DNA from: Rhizobium sp. Q54
GTDB taxonomy: Bacteria; Pseudomonadota; Alphaproteobacteria; ATCC43930; CGMCC-115725
Assembly (NCBI GenBank): GCA_945861155.1
Contig: CAMATN010000003.1
Location: 1 to 64,000 of the forward strand
Length of the DNA: 64,000 bases
Direction of reading: 5' to 3'
Part shown: positions 60,645 to 64,000 of the stretch, in pieces
How positions within the stretch are numbered: the stretch's first letter is position 1
Layout of the letters: every line of letters begins with the position of its first letter
Translations under genes and position numbers: made by a program
Notes under the pieces: generated by a model
Told to the model about the DNA's origin: nothing
Database searches by the model: none
What the model saw: only the letters and a program-made list of their open reading frames with translations

Positions 60645-62870
60645 CTATCCGAACCTGCCGGAGCGCGGGAAGCCTTGCGGCACGCTGGCCCCGGCGCCGC
60701 CGCGCGGGGCGCGCCACGGGGTCAGGTCGATTTCGGTGCGGGTGCGGGTCTCGCCCTGGCGCCACGACAGCCCTTGCGCCAACGGAAACACCTTGGCGTC
60801 GGCGAGCCCGCCCGAGCGGTAGCGTTGCAGGATGACGCCGCGGCCGCGCGCCATCTCCGGGATCTCGGCGAGATCGACGACCAGCAGGCGGCGGTTGTCG
60901 CCGACAAAGGCGACCGCATCGCCCTCGGCCGCCACGCATATCGCGGCGCGCGCGCCGGAAGCCGGGGTCAGCACCTGCTTGCCGGCGCGGGTCTGCGCCA
61001 GCGCCTCGGCCCCGTCGACGACAAAGCCGCGCCCGTCATCGGCCGCCACCAACAGGCGCAGCCCCGGCCGATACGGGAACAGCGCGACGATGTCGTGCTC
61101 GTTCGGCAGGTCGATCATCAGCCGCAGCGGCTCGCCTTGCCCGCGCCCGCCCGGCAGCCGGTCGATTCCGAGCGTATAGAACCGCCCGTTGCTGCCGAAA
61201 ATCATCAGGCGATCGGTGGTTTCGGCCGGCGCCGTGAAACGCGGCCCGTCGCCTTCCTTGTATTTCTGCTCGGCGGCGATGACCGCGTGGCCCTTGACCG
61301 CGCGGATCCAGCCTTTCCGCGAGCACAAGACCGTCACCGGCTCGCGCTCGATCTGCGCTTCCGCTGGGATCTCGACGGCAAGCGGCACAGCGCCGATCAG
61401 CGTGCGGCGACGGCCGAGCGCAGTGTCGCCGCCGAATTCCCTGCCGGTCGCCGCAACCTCCTTGGCGAGCGCCCGCCATTGCCGCTTGTCGCTGGCGAGC
61501 AGCCCCTCCAGATCGGCTCCCTCGGACGACAGCCCGCCGAGTTCCTTGGTGATCGCGATCTCTTCGAGCCGGCGCAGCGTGCGCAGGCGCATGTTGAGGA
61601 CCGCCTCGACCTGTACGTCGCTCAGACCCCAGCGCGCCATCATCTCGGCCTTCGGGTCGTCGGACTCGCGGACGATGCGGATCACTTCGTCCAGATTGAC
61701 GTAGACGATGACGAACCCGCGCAGGATCTCCATGCGCCGGCCGATCGCGGCGAGGCGGTGCCGGCTGCGGCGCAGCAATACCTCGCGGCGATGGTCGAGA
61801 AACGCCTGCAGCGCCTGCTTCAAATTCATCACCCGCGGCACCCCGGCCGGGTCGATGACGTTGAGGTTGAGCGGCACCCGGATTTCGAGTTCGGTCAGCC
61901 GGAACAGCTGCTCGATCAGCAATTCGGCATCGACATTGCGCGTCTTCGGCTCGAGCACGAGGCGTACCTCGCCCGTCGACTCGTCGCGGATATCGGCGAG
62001 CAGCGGCAATTTCTTGTCTTCGAGCAAGGCGGCGACCTTCTCGATCAGCCTTCCCTTCGGCACCTGATACGGGATCTCGGTAACGACGATCTGATAGAGC
62101 CCGTGGTTCAGTGCTTCCTTGTGCCAGCGCGCCCGCAGGCGAAAGCCGCCGCGCCCGGTCGCATAGGCTTCGGCGATGCTGTCGGCGGGCTCGACCAGGA
62201 CCCCGCCGGTCGGAAAATCGGGGCCGGCGACATGCGCCACGAGGTCGGAAGTGCCGCAATCCGGGTGCTCGATCAAATGCAGCAGGGCCGCGCATAATTC
62301 GCCGGCATTATGCGGCGGGATGCTGGTCGCCATGCCGACCGCGATGCCGGCCGAGCCGTTGGCGAGCAGGTTTGGAAACCGCGCCGGCAGCACGACCGGC
62401 TCCTTGTCCTCGCCGTCATAGGTCGAGCGGAAATCGACCGAATCGTCGTCGAGCCCGTCGAGCATCGCCCCGGCGACGGCCGACAGCCGGCTCTCGGTGT
62501 AGCGCATCGCCGCGGCGTTATCGCCGTCGATATTGCCGAAATTGCCCTGCCCGTCGACCAGCGGATAGCGCTGCGCGAAATCCTGGGCGAGCCGGACCAG
62601 CGCCTCGTAGACCGCGATCTCGCCATGCGGGTGGAACTTGCCGATCACGTCGCCGACGACGCGGGCGCATTTCTTGTAGCCCGAGCCCGGATCGAGATGC
62701 AGCTCGTGCATCGCGTGCAGGATGCGGCGATGCACCGGCTTCAGCCCGTCGCGCACATCGGGCAGCGAGCGCGCCATGATCGTCGACAGCGCGTAGGACA
62801 GATAGCGCTCGCCAAGCGCGTCGGCGAAATCGACGTCGCGGATCTCGCCGCTCAGGGCGGTATCGGACAT
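60645..62870 (-). CDS. parC: DNA topoisomerase IV subunit A
   Basis: ParC is the DNA-cleaving subunit of topoisomerase IV, 741 residues. The catalytic Tyr is Y124 (AAMRYTESR). The quinolone-resistance-determining segment reads [17 protein letters not shown], with Glu84 and Ile85 where E. coli ParC has Asp79 and Ser80; the equivalent of Glu84 in E. coli is kept (Glu89). The C-terminal beta-pinwheel covers about 500-725. It lies 21 bases after recO on the same strand. ATG at 62870 is preferred over an upstream TTG. Confidence 0.96.
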   Translation of the reverse strand: MSDTALSGEIRDVDFADALGERYLSYALSTIMARSLPDVRDGLKPVHRRILHAMHELHLDPGSGYKKCARVVGDVIGKFHPHGEIAVYEALVRLAQDFAQRYPLVDGQGNFGNIDGDNAAAMRYTESRLSAVAGAMLDGLDDDSVDFRSTYDGEDKEPVVLPARFPNLLANGSAGIAVGMATSIPPHNAGELCAALLHLIEHPDCGTSDLVAHVAGPDFPTGGVLVEPADSIAEAYATGRGGFRLRARWHKEALNHGLYQIVVTEIPYQVPKGRLIEKVAALLEDKKLPLLADIRDESTGEVRLVLEPKTRNVDAELLIEQLFRLTELEIRVPLNLNVIDPAGVPRVMNLKQALQAFLDHRREVLLRRSRHRLAAIGRRMEILRGFVIVYVNLDEVIRIVRESDDPKAEMMARWGLSDVQVEAVLNMRLRTLRRLEEIAITKELGGLSSEGADLEGLLASDKRQWRALAKEVAATGREFGGDTALGRRRTLIGAVPLAVEIPAEAQIEREPVTVLCSRKGWIRAVKGHAVIAAEQKYKEGDGPRFTAPAETTDRLMIFGSNGRFYTLGIDRLPGGRGQGEPLRLMIDLPNEHDIVALFPYRPGLRLLVAADDGRGFVVDGAEALAQTRAGKQVLTPASGARAAICVAAEGDAVAFVGDNRRLLVVDLAEIPEMARGRGVILQRYRSGGLADAKVFPLAQGLSWRQGETRTRTEIDLTPWRAPRGGAGASVPQGFPRSGRFG

Positions 62871-62891
62871 TGCTACCAAGCCTCGTGGTTC

Positions 62892-63635
62892 TCAGCCGTC
62901 CATGATACCAGGGACAGCGAGCCGCCGCATTCGTTCGAGGAGGCGCTCGCGTGCGTCCGGGAGCCTCAGCCCGTGCGGCGACAGCACATGATGCAGCAGG
63001 AAATACTGGGTCATGACCAGCCCGTCGACAATGTCGGCCGGGCCGGCGGGCGCCTCGCGCCACAGAAACTCGGGCAGCGGCAACAGCTTGTCATGGTAGG
63101 GCCGGCCGGCCCCGCGCGACACCGCGCGGCCCGAACGGGGCGACACATAGGCAAGCTCGTCGGTCGTGCCGGTCGCCGCGCAACGGCCGAGATCAAGCCC
63201 GAACCCGAGCGCCGCCAGCAGGCCGCATTCCCACCCGACATAGGCTTGCGCCCAGGCGTCCGCCGAATCGAGCGCCCCGATCAAACCGGCAAAGGACAGA
63301 TAGAGATCGCGGTGCGGCTCGCGCTCGGGCACTGAAGCGAGCAGCAGAGCGGTCGCCGCGCCGAGCGCGGCGAGCCGGTCGGGGTCGTCGAGAAAACGGG
63401 CGGCGTGCGCTGCCGTGAGTTCGCATTCGAGCGTGCCCAGATGCTCGGGCAGCCGGCCGCGCCAGCTCGCGGCGACGGCGTTGCCCGGTTGCAGCAACGC
63501 GCGTCGGCGCGGCGATTGCCCGCCGCGCACCAGCCCGGCATGGCGGCCGTGCTCCGATGTCAACAGCTCGACGATCAGCCCGCTCTCGCCGTGCCGCCGC
63601 CCCGCCAGCACAAACCCGGTGTCGCGCCACTCCAT
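62892..63635 (-). CDS. recO: DNA repair protein RecO
   Basis: RecO helps load RecA during recombination repair. The 247-residue protein starts MEWRDTGFVLAGRRHGESGLIVELLT, a typical N-terminal OB-fold, and has GLVRGGQSPRRRALLQPGN and the helical region WECGLLAALGFGLDL. The era-recO-parC order is common in alphaproteobacteria. A palindromic repeat separates it from era. Confidence 0.95.
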   Translation of the reverse strand: MEWRDTGFVLAGRRHGESGLIVELLTSEHGRHAGLVRGGQSPRRRALLQPGNAVAASWRGRLPEHLGTLECELTAAHAARFLDDPDRLAALGAATALLLASVPEREPHRDLYLSFAGLIGALDSADAWAQAYVGWECGLLAALGFGLDLGRCAATGTTDELAYVSPRSGRAVSRGAGRPYHDKLLPLPEFLWREAPAGPADIVDGLVMTQYFLLHHVLSPHGLRLPDARERLLERMRRLAVPGIMDG

Positions 63636-63670
63636 TGGTGTTCTGGTGCGACCGGTCCGCTTACCTACCC

Positions 63671-63752
63671 TGTCATCCCGGCGAAAGCCGGGATCCATTT
63701 TTCAGCCGCTCGTGCGGTCGATCCATGGATACCGGCTTGCGCCGGCATGACA
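63671..63752. repeat. Palindromic repeat family A, between era and recO
   Basis: Arms TGTCATCCCGGCGAAAGCC / GGCTTGCGCCGGCATGACA with a loop containing GCCGCTCGTGCGG. It is somewhat more diverged than the other copies. Confidence 0.88.
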
Positions 63753-63785
63753 ACTGGAGGGATGCCAAAAGAAGTGCCTCCGGCG

Positions 63786-64000
63786 CTAAACATTGTAATC
63801 GAGGCCGAGGGCGGCGAAGCGTTCGGGGTCCTCGATCCAGTTGTCGCGCACCTTGACGAACAGGAACAGATGGACGCGGCGATCGAGCAGCTGTTCGAGT
63901 TCGGCGCGCGAGCGGGCTCCGATCGATTTGATGCGCTGGCCCTTGTCGCCGAGCACGATCGCGCGCTGGCTCTGACGGCGGACATAGACCACCTGGTCGA
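63786..64000 (-). CDS. era: GTPase Era, 3' part
   Basis: Only the C-terminal 70 or so codons are in the window; the gene continues beyond the right edge. The segment VYVRRQSQRAIVLGDKGQRIKSIGA is the KH RNA-binding domain of Era, which helps assemble the small ribosomal subunit. The end LFLFVKVRDNWIEDPERFAALGLDYNV matches the family. Confidence 0.93.
   Translation of the reverse strand, partial: DQVVYVRRQSQRAIVLGDKGQRIKSIGARSRAELEQLLDRRVHLFLFVKVRDNWIEDPERFAALGLDYNV

Overview
The window is GC-rich chromosomal DNA from a free-living alphaproteobacterium. The order era-recO-parC on one strand at the right end, a methylsuccinyl-CoA dehydrogenase of the ethylmalonyl-CoA pathway, a PagL-type lipid A deacylase, a KpsC-type Kdo transferase and five families of palindromic intergenic repeats all fit Hyphomicrobiales/Rhodospirillales-like organisms. 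I do not assign a genus. No rRNA, tRNA, CRISPR array or complete insertion sequence was seen.

Layout. 0-4.2 kb: four 23-bp tandem repeats resembling an IS21-type end, a decayed duplicate of a porin 3' end, an orphan small gene, an intact porin, PagL, and a DUF559 endonuclease bracketed by inverted repeats. 4.2-9.4 kb: a 2OG oxygenase, a two-component ABC importer (fused permease plus ATPase) and a membrane alpha/beta hydrolase. 9.3-15.3 kb: a tightly coupled minus-strand operon KpsC - SDR - LtaS-like transferase - cytochrome P450. 15.4-19.8 kb: dihydropyrimidinase and two MFS transporters. 19.9-25.8 kb: pdxJ, two tiny membrane/lipoprotein genes, mcd, a Rieske oxygenase, an AT-richer orphan gene between 74/72-bp inverted repeats, and an alpha/beta hydrolase. 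25.9-28.3 kb: arsenic operon arsR-arsM-acr3 with a promoter and operator visible. 28.4-34.8 kb: rpmB, a Tat-exported dienelactone hydrolase, and an iron/putrescine-type ABC system whose permease carries two frameshifts, then a flavin-dependent oxidoreductase.

34.9-43.9 kb: FecR/DUF6600 protein, an orphan sugar-type binding protein, a PIN/RHH toxin-antitoxin pair, mmsA, a superinfection-immunity-like protein, a CobW GTPase, TauD and an SDR lacking the catalytic Tyr. 44.0-48.8 kb: a histidine kinase and receiver-only response regulator followed by sulfate activation genes cysD and cysNC. 48.8-52.3 kb: an unusual three-gene operon in which a GT4 glycosyltransferase lies between two paralogous proteins of a family I do not recognise; this is the best candidate for an undescribed system. 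52.8-60.0 kb: a catabolic block (flavin oxidoreductase, hydrolase, 6-oxocamphor-hydrolase-like crotonase, and acetoin/2-oxoacid dehydrogenase E1alpha, E1beta and lipoyl-hydrolase E2) split by an AT-rich orphan membrane gene. 60.1-64.0 kb: an orphan HigA with a HigB stump, then parC, recO and the 3' end of era.

Taken together, the window mixes housekeeping genes with envelope polysaccharide functions and oxidative catabolism of xenobiotic or terpenoid-like carbon. It has been heavily remodelled by palindromic elements, some of which carry cargo genes or have entered coding sequence.
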